A stretch of 64,000 bases of DNA from Rutidosis leptorrhynchoides (lineage: Eukaryota > Streptophyta > Magnoliopsida > Asterales > Asteraceae), in NCBI RefSeq assembly GCF_046630445.1, contig NC_092341.1:29154001-29218000 (forward strand), read 5' to 3'. Each line of letters starts with the position of its first letter. The stretch's first letter is position 1. Below, one piece after another: positions 45,966 to 58,441 of the stretch. The translations under genes and the position numbers were made by a program. The notes beneath the pieces were generated by a model. The model did no database searches. It saw only the letters and a program-made list of their open reading frames with translations, and was not told the origin of the DNA.

Positions 45966-47647
45966 TGTGACAACCTGGAAATTTCCAACTAAATTTAAAC
46001 TTTAATCTTTATATGTTTCCGACACGATAAGCAATATTTGTTAAGTTAAATTGCAAGAATTTTAAACTATGTTCATACATTCATTCAACCTCGACCATGT
46101 TCCAACAATTCACGAACCATTAAACGAATATGATTATATATGTATATGTGTATATATATTATAACTTGAAACGTAAACAAAATATTAGATTAAATACTTT
46201 ATATGATTGTATCTGTTTCAAAATATTTATCAATGGAATTAGAAGATAAGATCAAATGATTGAATTATCAGATATATTGAATTATGATTACAAGTCTCTG
46301 TTGAAAGGCCCACGTTGATTTGAGAAATCTTTCCGTTTTAACAATATTCAGAAAATGGTAAAGTGATTTATAAATAAGAACAAATTGTCAATCATTGAGA
46401 ACTAGACAAAGGATAGTGGAAGATTGAATCTCATAAAGACTCGATTGATCTATTTAGTTTCAAACGTACAAAAACGTTTTCAGTTTAAAAAGAACTTTAT
46501 TATTAAAACGTATATAACTTTTATAAATATCTAGAACCACTTTTGACAACTAATTACATAACTAGTATGATAAAGATAACGATATTTATATTTTATTTTA
46601 TTAAATATATATAACGATTTAAATTAATATTATATATATTTATACGCGTATTATACGTACATAGTTTTATACTTTTACTATACTTAAACTTTACATTTAC
46701 TTTATTTTTACTTTACTTTAACTTTAATAATTCACTTTAATAATTCATACTTTAATAATTCACTTTAATAATTCATACTTTAATAATTCACTTTAATAAT
46801 TCACTTTAATAATTCATACTTTAATAATTCACTTTAATAATTCATACTTTAATAATTCACTTTAATAATTCAAAAATCTATTATAAATAGAATTCAATAG
46901 GTTTCATTATTTCATAGAAACTTGAAAATATTTTTCTCTAAACTCTCTCAATCGATTTACATATATATATTTACTCCGTATTATTTCAAGATATTATTAG
47001 TATACATAAAATATTACGACGGAGTGCTGTCCGAGTGATTTCGAAATTGTTTTTCGAGTAGGATAGGATTAAGGAAATTATGGGTTATAGCTATGGAGGT
47101 GATTGAGTATGGTTCATGGGTATGCTCGTGAGGTCAATATAGTGTTTATCATTTCCGTTGCGTCTACGTACCTTTCCTGCAATATTGAATCTCAATATTG
47201 ATACGTGAGTACTCATAATTTAACTTTTACATACTAATAGTGTATCCCTGACTAGTGCTCGAGTATTTAGGATTATGCATGCTTGTACTTTTGATATTGC
47301 CCTTAGACAGGTTAGGTTGAATATTGAATTAGTTACACTTGCGGTTGAGATAAGGTATAAGATATGCATGTCCTTGGAAAGCTAGCGAAAAATTAAGGAC
47401 TTTTCCTTTAGATATCGAATGGTTTCGATGAACGGATTAGAAGTTATAATCAATTGAATTTTCTATATTTTTATTAAAAATGATTATTATTATCGTCGTT
47501 TTTATCGTCGTTCTAGTTTTATCTTATTATTATCATTATTATTATCTTTATCAATAAAAGGGATTTATCATTAAAAATTATTTTTTTTATTATTACTATC
47601 GTTATTATCGTTAAAGTTATAATTAGTATTATTATTATTATTATCCA

Positions 47648-47727
<80 letters not shown>

Positions 47728-49646
47728 CATTATTAATATATATATCATTATTTAAAAATGGATATTGTCATTGTTATTATTATTATTACTATATTATCAT
47801 TAAGATAATTATTAGTATTATCGTTAAAAATGTTATAGTAACTATCATTATTAATATTAGTGTAATTAAAACAAATATTTGTAACACCTAATTATTTTGA
47901 TTACTATTATTATCATTATTATGAACACGATATAAAAGACGATTAAAAGCTATTAAACGAAACGATTAGGAAATAATGAGTAAGAGTATCATGATGAAAT
48001 TAAAATATTATAAGATATTGATTTAGATAAAATTATCGTTCTTATTATTTTTATCATTACTATTATTATTAAAAATATCGTTAGTATTAAAACTATCATT
48101 TTAACAAAAATTATCATTTTAATAGAAATGTCACTGTTACTATAAAATATCATTATTATTATTATTTTAAATAGAATTATTATTTTAAAGATAATATTAA
48201 AAATTATCGTAAATATTAAAGTTATCATAATTAGAATTATCGTTTTATCATAATGTCATCTTAGTAATTATAAATATTGATATTTTTATAATAATAATAA
48301 TTATTACAAAATAATACAACTTTTACTTACTATCATTATAGATATTATTTTATCAAATAAATATGTGATACAAACATATTTTACTACGTATAATAACTTA
48401 CTTTAATAATACCTATCATATTATCTTTATGATATTAAATGAACCCTATAAATTTTATTACTTAATAAATATAAAAGTATATTATATTATATAAATTTAA
48501 TATAAAATTTTATTTATTAATAAATAAATTATATTATTTACTCAAATAAATCTTTTAAAATTATTTAAAAATATAAAACGACAATATTTAAACTATATAT
48601 TAATCATGTATAGATTTTTGGAAATTATTTTGAGTCAAATTTACTTTTGTTGACTTTTGCATATTAGTCTCGAGCATTGGGATTGTGGTACACTATGACT
48701 TGGCCTAATTTGTTAGACAAATATTGACCAACACATAATTATATATAATTAATTTAGGTTCGTGAATCCGAGGCCAACCTTGGACTTGTTCAATGACGTT
48801 ATATGTATTTTTACTACGAAATACAGTATGGTGAGTTTCATTTGCCTTTTTACCCTTTATATTTTTGGGACTGAGAATACATGCGCTTTTATAAATGTTT
48901 GACGAAATAGACACAAGTAATTGAAACTACATTCTATGGTTGAATTATCGAAATCGAATATGCCCCTTTTTATTAAAGTCTGGTAATCTAAGAATTAGGG
49001 AACAGACACCCTAATTGACGCGAATCCTAAAGATAGATCTATTGGGCCTAACAAACCCCATCCAAAGTACCGGATGCTTTAGTACTTCGAAATTTATATC
49101 ATGTCCGAAGGAGGATCCCGGAATGTTAGGGGATATTCCTATATGTATCTAGTTAATGTCAGTTACCAGGTGTTCACCATATGAATGATTATTTTTGTCT
49201 CTATGCATGGGATGTATATTTATGAGAACTAGAAATGAAATTCTTGTGGTCTATTAAAATGATGGAAATAAATGATTATGATAAACTAATGAACTCACCA
49301 ACCTTTTGGTTGACACTTTAAAGCATGTTTATTCTCAGGTGTTAAAGAAATCTTCCGCTGTGCATTTGCTCATTTTAAAGATATTACTTGGAGTCTTTCA
49401 TAGCATATTTCGAAGAACGTTGCATTCGAGTCATTGACTTCATCAAAGATTATTATTAAATCAATTTATAGTTGGATAGTGGATATTATGAAATGGTATG
49501 CATGCCTGTCAATTTTCGATGTAAAGAAATTTTGTCTTTTAAAAACGAATGCAATGTTTGTAAAATGTATCATATAGAGGTCAAATACCTCGCAATGTAA
49601 TCAACTATTGTGAATCGTTTATAATGTATATGAACGGGTCATTTCA
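45966..49646 (+). repeat. element G 5' LTR (3,681 bp)
   Basis: Starts TGTGACAACCTGG and ends GGTCATTTCA next to the primer site. Contains a minisatellite of ctttaataattca units (46731-46871) and long ATT/TTA-rich tracts (47540-48250, including a (TTA)n run at about 47650-47710). Ile-rich frames there are artefacts. Confidence 0.9.
46731..46871. repeat. ctttaataattca minisatellite in G LTR
   Basis: About ten tandem copies of a 13-15 bp unit, alternating with or without an extra TA. Also present at 55432-55582 in the second LTR with the same order of variants. Confidence 0.9.
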
Positions 49647-49647
49647 G

Positions 49648-49660
49648 TTGGTATCAGAGC
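49648..49660 (+). other. primer-binding site (initiator tRNA-Met), element G
   Basis: TTGGTATCAGAGC starting two bases after the LTR end CATTTCA. Confidence 0.88.
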
Positions 49661-49988
49661 GGTGGTCTTAGCGAACCAGGTCTGCATTAATGTGTCTAAC
49701 TGATAAGTTGATAGGATGCATTAGTGAGTCTGGACTTCGACCGTGTCTGCATGTCAAAAGTTTTGCTTATCATTTTGTGTCAAAAATTAACTACTTATCA
49801 TCCTCAGGAAATTACCTGCTTATCATTTTTAGTCTAAGACACGTCTTGCTGCATTGATTGCATGAATAGTGTATAGACAAAAATTCATATCTTAGCATAT
49901 CTGCTAAATCATATCTTATCGTATCTGTTACTTTAAACTTTGCCTGACATATCCCGCAAAGTCCTCTGTAATCTACGAAATCTTTTGA

Positions 49989-50025
<37 letters not shown>

Positions 50026-50101
50026 TATGTAATTAAAATACCATCCGTTAGCCAAAATCATTTCATATCGAAAAAAAAAATCCTTTATCCAATCGTACGA
50101 A

Positions 50102-50536
50102 ATGGAATTCGTCATCAGTTCAAGTCACTCAGATTCCGAAATGGAATCCCATTCAAGCTCCGAAAGCAGTGTGACCAGAATAGATCAACCAATCAGTCAT
50201 CACCTATTCTGGATGAATTGGGGATGGGTTCGTAGCCTCCTCAATCATTGGAGACAAGAAGAAGGTGATCCCTTCCATCCACCACATTGCCCTCTTGACG
50301 AAGAACCTGAAGCACTTACCGGCGAACCTGTCCGAAACACCATTTTCTCGCTCATTTCCAGAGTATCTCGTCATGATTATATATTACATCAAATTTTAGA
50401 TTTTATTTATCCGCTCGTCCGAACCGACAATCATCCCGGTGTAATAGAAGAAGTCAACGAGCTTCGCGCTCGGGTAGTGGCTTTAGAGAATATGGTGCAG
50501 AGATTACAAACACCAGCAGCAGCATCAGCAGCATAA
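50102..50536 (+). CDS. element G gag-like protein (144 aa)
   Basis: Intact frame starting MEFVISSSHSDSEMESHSSS, a Ser/Glu-rich N-terminus, then a Trp-rich segment (LFWMNWGWVRSLLNHWRQ), a middle helix-forming domain (RVSRHDYILHQILDFIYPL) and a C-terminal coiled coil (VNELRARVVALENMVQRLQ). It lies 440 bp after the primer site, the place of gag, but has no zinc knuckle or capsid core I can name. Two decayed repeats of its C-terminal half follow downstream (about 50675-50880 and 51364-51470). Function unknown; a structural protein is inferred from position only. Confidence 0.5.
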   Translation: MEFVISSSHSDSEMESHSSSESSVTRIDQPISHHLFWMNWGWVRSLLNHWRQEEGDPFHPPHCPLDEEPEALTGEPVRNTIFSLISRVSRHDYILHQILDFIYPLVRTDNHPGVIEEVNELRARVVALENMVQRLQTPAAASAA

Positions 50537-50674
50537 CCAGTACCACCATCATCAACGCCAACAATACCATTACCACCTCCAACCACAACCCCGTCGTAAA
50601 CCTCAACTTCACAATCTGTCCCACGAGCATCAACATCATACGCACCATAGATACCAAGGAGTACCAAAAACAAT

Positions 50675-51043
50675 AACTGACGAAGTATTAATTCATAACT
50701 TCATTGGAGAAACATTCCGCGGCGATTATGTAATCTCTAAAGTCTTAGAGATTATCTAATGTTGCCCTAACCATAAATCAGTTAAGCGAACCAAAATGAT
50801 AGAAGGAAGAGTAGAAACCCTGACAAAAATGGTGTGTGATTAACAAGCTAAACTTGCTTTACCAACAGCATCAACAGTACCGTCAGCGTTACCAGCATCG
50901 TCAGTACAGTCAACATCCGAATCAACAACACCGATAACATCACAAACTTCGTCAGTTCAAGAATCACTGTGGACATCATTACGAATCAATAACGTGTATA
51001 TTGTATCAACGAGTTATGAAGAATTAACTCATTCCCTCTGAAG

Positions 51044-51088
<45 letters not shown>

Positions 51089-51530
51089 AAATAAATCTTT
51101 CCGTGCTAAGCTATTGTGTGTGAATGTTAACTACTCGGTTAATTCATATTACAAATATGCAATAATGTACGTCCTTCGGCCGCAACTTAACCAGCGTTAA
51201 CTACAACCTCTGTCTCAATTCAACAAATTCCAATTCATAATAAATCAAGTATATATTTGATTTTACACTTTCATCATCGATGTACCCGAAACTTTTCAGA
51301 TAACATCATTCGTACTTTGCGAAATTCACAAGAATTCCACGAACCGAACATCATACATCAACAAATAACAAAGTATTGATTCATAATTTCAATGTCATTA
51401 AAGAAATACTGCGTAAAAGTTATGTACTTTTTAAAGCCTTTAGGGATTATTCAATTCTAGTTTCAACCGTAAATCAAATGAGTTTAATTTAACATTAACT
51501 CATTAAATCTATGTTACATCTGAAGAAAAT
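50675..51530 (+). pseudogene. decayed tandem repeats of the G gag-like C-terminal half
   Basis: At 50675-50880 the plus strand encodes a segment parallel to residues about 78-140 of the 144-aa frame: a DYVISKVLEII helix, a spacer with a stop (TAA near 50758), then IEGRVETLTKMV in place of the coiled coil. At 51364-51470 a third version (tattgattcataatttcaatg, with several stops) aligns at the nucleotide level. Each is more degraded than the last. Confidence 0.5.
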
Positions 51531-53692
51531 ATACATATATATATTTTCATAAAGACTGTAATAAAATTCTTTTGTACAAAATATTAATTGTGAATTTTTT
51601 TTTAACGGGTAAGTAATACCCGAGAGATATATAAATTCACAATTAATATGTTACATTCTTCGAATCTGATTCAGCAAATCATCCATTATACTCCCTACTT
51701 TCACAACAATATACATTCTTTTATAGAAATCAAAACAACCATACTCATTCAAAATTTAATTACATATTCTGATTTTGAAATCTCAAAATTCAACTTGAGA
51801 TATGACCAAAATCATCACTCTTAGATCCTTACATCTTTCACAAGCTATATTTTGACTTCAAAACCGTGTTAGAACATCAAATGTATGTTAACGATTACAA
51901 TCTGTGTTCAAACCCTTCGAAAATTTCTGAAGACACTTCGAATGATGAGCAATCGAGATGATGATCCAACAACATGTTACCCACAGTTATGTACCCGAAA
52001 AACTCTTGAAACCAAAGTAAAAGTTTAAACAACGTATCCGCGTCAGATTCTTTGGCATTTATTAGCAAAAATAACTTTGCGACTCCTATTCAAAGTAGCC
52101 AGTTTTGTCACAGTTCCAGCAAGTCAACTTCAACTTTTCAGTCAGACTAACCTTATTATAACCTTGAGATATACACCTTCGTTATCAGGGAACCTTTTAC
52201 ATTCCACCACATTATTAGCAGATGTACCAACAACTTCATTACCCTTTGACTTTAGCCTCTCCAAATAGTCATTATAATTATTCATTAAAACCTCATCATT
52301 TACTCATTCGCATCTTGTAATGAGAATTGCCATACGAATCATTGGGAATTAGCAATCAGTATTTTGAAATCTCGCAGGATGTCTACGCCAACAGTTATAT
52401 GTGTATATATAACGTCTATCTTCTAGACTCAATTTGAATGTGAAGTTTCTGAAAAACACTCCGAACTACGAATTGGTTCTCCGAAAATGGAAAGAAAAAA
52501 AATGCTGATGAAGCAGCAAAAACTATAAACGACTTTAAACGGTAAAGCTGGATGATAATGATGAAGTGTGTTGGCAAAGCGCAGAAAAAGAGAAGTTTTG
52601 GAACTGGAAAATGGATTGAGCAAAGTAGGAAGGAGGCTGTGGACAAATTACAAAGACTGAACCTGACTTCAAAGGATCTAAATGATTCAGTACCTGCTGA
52701 AGTCATTAACGAATACCTTGCTCCTGACTCTAAACCCATGCGGACAATATTCTTCATCATCCTCTGATATTAGAAATTCTAAAATATCATCATATCTTTC
52801 ATTATAAATATCCTCCATATTTTTGAAGATATTTTCTTAATTTTTCTTATTTGAAATCATTTACCACTTCGCGCTATTTGTATTACATCATAAAAGAAAC
52901 TATTTTAGTTTCAAAATTCTGAAACATTCAAGTTTAAAATAGGAATATTTTGAAGTAATGTTGGGAACTGAAGCATGAATTAGTATAATATAATGACACT
53001 TGATCAATGTGATTATATTACAGTAAGTCATGCTGAGTTTCTAAATGGAACGTGATGATTCACAGATCATAACATCATCATGTGCCATGTTATACGACTC
53101 TTGTATTCTATTTAACCTCTAAAATATCAAGAAAATATTTCTTGATGATTCGGCCTTTTCCAAGGTATTCTAGTAATTTGACAAGTCAAGATCGTGCCAT
53201 CACAATTTCCTTCCTAGAACATTAACAATGTTCATTCCGAAATTCATATCTGTGAATTCTGAACCATTACAAGCGGTGCTTAATCGCAAGAAGAAGAAAC
53301 GAAAGGACAAAACTCCGAAATAGAAATTGGGGTATAAATTGCAGCAAATAAAAGAGAGCATTAACTGTGAATGATAATGATTATAGAAGACAGAAGCAGC
53401 TACTTTGAAATATAAGGGAACATATAAATCCCAACGACAAACCAGAAATTATAAACCATATATATCGATGCATATAGCAATATAAAGACACGGGAGAACT
53501 AGAAACACTATAAACCCAAGAGTATAGTAGAAGTAAATAGATTCTTCTGGCGGTAGATGAAAAAGAAGAATGACCGATATGAAAGTTAGAAGTATATCGA
53601 GAATCAGAACTGGATGGAGCATATTGATGAATACTTTAAAATATGAGTTGAGGGGGAAAGAATAGAAGGTGATGAAACATGACTAGGAACTT
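51531..53692. other. element G internal region, mostly non-coding
   Basis: Contains a small hairpin acgggtaagtaatacccg (51606-51623) and a 71-codon plus-strand frame at 52552-52767 (GKAQKKRSFGTGKWIEQSRK and LAPDSKPM), basic at first and hydrophobic at the end, with no family I recognise. An overlapping minus frame is its shadow. No pol domains. Confidence 0.5.
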
Positions 53693-54258
53693 AGAAATCA
53701 ACAGATTTAACTCACACAATGGCGGAATAAGTGAATCAAACCCTCTAGTGAATAGGTTAAGTTTTTTTTTGATTAATTTAGTCAAACCACAACTAAATCA
53801 AGTGTGATTAGATCAACACCTAGAGCTATTATTCACCACCTGGGTGATTTGGACTGAGAGAGAATCGGAGGAGCTCACTAGATCTGAGTGTGTGTAACAA
53901 ATGAGAGGCTTAACCTAAAATGAAGAACATAAGACTTTATATACCCCTGCTGTTGACTCACCTATACGATTCATTCATCACACGTACGAGTTGGCTTCAT
54001 CAGTCGTACGGGTGATCACTCACTCGTGTCTTCTCATTTAGGTTGTAATTGTGACTTAGCTCAGCATCAATCGTGCGTATGAGCCTGTCAGCTGTACTAG
54101 TGAGGCTTCACTCGTACGTCTGACTAAGTCTAACATAGTTAAACATCTAAATCTCGTTCCTGCAGTTCCTGTAACCACATACAAACACGGATAGGATAAT
54201 AACGAGCAATCATGGTGGCCTGTAAACTGTTGTACCTGTAATGGACGCGGGTAGATGT
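53693..54258 (-). mobile_element. 566-bp insertion flanked by a 10-bp direct repeat
   Basis: CTAGGAACTT occurs on both sides (53683-53692 and 54259-54268), as a target duplication would. The insert has no obvious terminal inverted repeats. On the minus strand a GGGGTATATAAAGTC TATA-like site (53945-53933) follows three CGTACG palindromes (54113, 54005, 53983), then an untranslated-leader-like stretch. It could be a partial LTR, a Mutator-type element or a retroposed sequence; class not determined. Confidence 0.5.
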
Positions 54259-54676
54259 CTAGGAACTTGCATAAAATGCATCAACAGAAGGTGTGAGTTT
54301 TAAGGAAACGAAGGAGGTGAATTTATAAGAAAATCTCCGATAGAACAATTAAAATGGACGATCGCATTTAAAGCGGATCCTAATTCCCTTGATTACCAGA
54401 GAGTCAAATCTTATTAAGAAGATTTTCTTCAAATCCCTTGAAATCTGGGAATCAATCATATCTACGTCAAATGATAAGATGAATCTACACTTACTTATTT
54501 CACTCTTCTATGTTAGCTTCATTCGTACTCTTCATATAAATGGATTGTTTATCCAAATTATTCACTGATGATAAAACTCTAATTTTCAGCCCGTATGCAT
54601 CATGAAAACATACTAATTATCATTCACGACCTTTCCACTCAAATTTCGGGACGAAATTTCTTTAACGGGTAGGTAC
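54259..54676 (+). other. element G 3' internal end with hairpin and polypurine tract
   Basis: AAATTTCG/CGAAATTT with loop GGA (54641-54659) is a perfect hairpin, followed by aacgggtaggtac directly before the LTR start at 54677. The purine-rich aacgggtagg is the probable plus-strand primer. Confidence 0.7.
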
Positions 54677-56356
54677 TGTGACAACCCGGAAATTTCCAAC
54701 TAAATTTAAACTTTAATCTTTATATGTTTCCGACACGATAAGCAATATTTGTTAAGTTAAATTGCAAGAATTTTAAACTATGTTCATACATTCATTCAAC
54801 CTCGACCATGTTCCAACGATTCACAAACCATTAAACGAATATGATTATATATGTATATGTGTATATATATTATAACTTGAAACGTAAACAAAATATTAGA
54901 TTAAATACTTTATATGATTGTATCTGTTTCAAAATATTTATCAATGGAATTAGAAGATAAGATTAAATGATTGAATTATCAGATATATTGAATTATGATT
55001 ACAAGTCTCTGTTGAAAGGCCCACGTTGATTTGAGAAATCTTTCCGTTTTAACAATATTCAGAAAATGGTAAAGTAATTTATAAATAAGAACAAATTGTC
55101 AATCATTGAGAACTAGACAAAGGATAGTGGAAGATTGAATCTCATAAAGACTCGATTGATCTATTTAGTTTCAAACGTACAAAAACGTTTTCAGTTTAAA
55201 AAGAACTTTATTATTAAAACGTATATAACTTTTATAAATATCTAGAACCACTTTTGACAACTCATTACTTAACTAGTTTGATAAAGATAACGATATTTAT
55301 ATTTTATTTTATTAAATATATATAACGATTTAAATTAATATTATATATATTTATACGCGTATTATACGTACATAGTTTTATACTTTTACTATACTTAAAC
55401 TTTACATTTACTTTATTTTTACTTTACTTTAACTTTAATAATTCACTTTAATAATTCATACTTTAATAATTCACTTTAATAATTCATACTTTAATAATTC
55501 ACTTTAATAATTCACTTTAATAATTCATACTTTAATAATTCACTTTAATAATTCATACTTTAATAATTCACTTTAATAATTCAAAAATCTATTATAAATA
55601 GAATTCAATAGGTTTCATTATTTCATAGAAACTTGAAAATATTTTTCTCTAAACTCTCTCAATCGATTTACATATATATATTTACTCCGTATTATTTCAA
55701 GATATTATTAGTATACATAAAATATTACGACGGAGTGCTGTCCGAGTGATTTCGAAATTGTTTTTCGAGTAGGATAGGATTAAGGAAATTATGGGTTATA
55801 GCTATGGAGGTGATTGAGTATGGTTCATGGGTATGCTCGTGAGGTCAATATAGTGTTTATCATTTCCGTTGCGTCTACGTACCTTTCCTGCAATATTGAA
55901 TCTCAATATTGATACGTGAGTACTCATAATTTAACTTTTACATACTAATAGTGTATCCCTGACTAGTGCTCGAGTATTTAGGATTATGCATGCTTGTACT
56001 TTTGATATTGCCCTTAGACAGGTTAGGTTGAATATTGAATTAGTTACACTTGCGGTTGAGATAAGGTATAAGATATGCATGTCCTTGGAAAGCTAGCGAA
56101 AAATTAAGGACTTTTCCTTTAGATATCGAATGGTTTCGATGAACGGATTAGAAGTTATAATCAATTGAATTTTCTATATTTTTATTAAAAATGATTATTA
56201 TTATCGTCGTTTTTATCGTCGTTCTAGTTTTATCTTATTATTATCATTATTATTATCTTTATCAATAAAAGGGATTTATCATTAAATTTTTTTTTTTATT
56301 ATTACTATCGTTATTATCGTTAAAGTTATAATTAGTATTATTATTATTATTATCCA

Positions 56357-56394
<38 letters not shown>

Positions 56395-58339
56395 TATTAG
56401 TATTATTATTATTATTATCATTATTAATATATATATATCATTATTTAAAAATGGATATTGTCATTGTTATTATTATTATTACTATATTATCATTAAGATA
56501 ATTATTAGTATTATCGTTAAAAATGTTATAGTAACTTTCATTATTAATATTAGTGTAATTAAAACAAATATTTGTAACACCTAATTATTTTGATTACTAT
56601 TATTATCATTATTATGAACACGATATAAAAGACGATTAAAAGCTATTAAACGAAACGATTAGGAAATAATGAGTAAGAGTATCATGATGAAATTAAAATA
56701 TTATAAGATATTGATTTAGATAAAATTATCGTTCTTATTATTTTTATCATTACTATTATTATTAAAAATATCGTTAGTATTAAAACTATCATTTTAACAA
56801 AAATTATCATTTTAATAGAAATGTCACTGTTACTATAAAATATCATTATTATTATTATTTTAAATAGAATTATTATTTTAAAGATAATATTAAAAATTAT
56901 CGTAAATATTAAAGTTATCATAATTAGAATTATCGTTTTATCATAATGTCATCTTAGTAATTATAAATATTGATATTTTTATAATAATAATAATTATTAC
57001 AAAATAATACAACTTTTACTTACTATCATTATAGATATTATTTTATCAAATAAATATGTGATACAAACATATTTTACTACGTATAATAACTTACTTTAAT
57101 AATACCTATCATATTATCTTTATGATATTAAATGAACCCTATAAATTTTATTACTTAATATATATAAAAGTATATTATATTATATAAATTTAATATAAAA
57201 TTTTATTTATTAATAAATAAATTATATTATTTACTCTAATAAATCTTTTAAAATTATTTAAAAATATAAAACGACAATATTTAAACTATATATTAATCAT
57301 GTATAGATTTTTGGAAATTATTTTGAGTCAAATTTACTTTTGTTGACTTTTGCATATTAGTCTCGAGCATTGGGATTGTGGTACACTATGACTTGGCCTA
57401 ATTTGTTAGACAAATATTGACCAACACATAATTATATATAATTAATTTAGGTTCATGAATCCGAGGCCAACCTTGCACTTGTTCAATGACGTTATATGTA
57501 TTTTTACTACGAAATACAGTATGGTGAGTTTCATTTACCTTTTTACCCTTTATATTTTTGGGACTGAGAATACATGTGCTTTTATAAATGTTTGACGAAA
57601 TAGACACAAGTAATTGAAACTACATTCTATGGTTGAATTATCGAAATCGAATATGCCCCTTTTTATTAAAGTCTGGTAATCTAAGAATTAGGGAACAGAC
57701 ACCCTAATTGACGCGAATCCTAAAGATAGATCTATTGGGCCTAACAAACCCCATCCAAAGTACCGGATGCTTTAGTACTTCGAAATTTATATCATGTCCG
57801 AAGGAGGATCCCGGAATGTTAGGGGATATTCCTATATGTATCTAGTTAATGTCGGTTACCAGGTGTTCACCATATGAATGATTATTTTTGTCTCTATGCA
57901 TGGGATGTATATTTATGAGAACTAGAAATGAAATTCTTGTGGTCTATTAAAATGATGGAAATAAATGATTATGATAAACTAATGAACTCACCAACCTTTT
58001 GGTTGACACTTTAAAGCATGTTTATTCTCAGGTGTTAAAAAAATCTTCCGCTGTGCATTTGCTCATTTTAAAGATATTACTTGGAGTCTTTCATAGCATA
58101 TTTCGAAGAACGTTGCATTCGAGTCATTGAGTTCATCAAAGATTATTATTAAATCAATTTATAGTTGGATAGTGGATATTATGAAATGGTATGCATGCCT
58201 GTCAATTTTCGATGTAAAGAAATTTTGTCTTTTAAAAACGAATGCAATGTTTGTAAAATGTATCATATAGAGGTCAAATACCTCGCAATGTAATCAACTA
58301 TTGTGAATCGTTTATAATGTATATGAACGGGTCATTTCA
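54677..58339 (+). repeat. element G 3' LTR (3,663 bp)
   Basis: Starts TGTGACAACCCGG and ends GGTCATTTCA, matching 45966-49646 apart from about 20 substitutions and length changes in TTA and T runs. Followed by the target duplication aggta and the last 97 bp of the F LTR. Confidence 0.9.
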
Positions 58340-58344
58340 AGGTA

Positions 58345-58441
58345 TATCTCATTTGTAAATAAATAATTAAAACTTGTGTAATTTGTAACGTATTTCGTAG
58401 TAAAATATAGTACTATCACTTACCCCCACGCTACCACATCA
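58345..58441 (+). repeat. element F 3' LTR, terminal segment
   Basis: Resumes with tatctcatttgtaaataaat exactly where the copy at 44174-45965 stopped (after aggta) and ends CCACATCA like the 5' LTR. Confidence 0.9.

Larger units (their letters stand above)
45966..58339 (+). mobile_element. element G: gypsy-type element with 3.7-kb LTRs, no pol
   Basis: TGTGACAACC...GGTCATTTCA, flanked by aggta (45961-45965 and 58340-58344). LTRs are 45966-49646 and 54677-58339; the internal region is 5.0 kb with an initiator tRNA-Met primer site. Only gag-like or unknown frames are present. LTRs differ at about 20 sites over 3.67 kb by eye (about 0.6 percent), younger than F, as nesting requires. Confidence 0.9.

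Noticed and set aside
47989-48228. 79-codon Ile-rich hydrophobic frame, repeated at 56682-56921
   Set aside because: Lies in the ATT/ATA-rich tract of the G LTR; composition alone explains it.
52416-52760. 114-codon minus-strand frame
   Set aside because: Overlaps the plus frame at 52552-52767 in a pol-less element interior; no signal or domain beyond low-complexity Phe/Ser runs.
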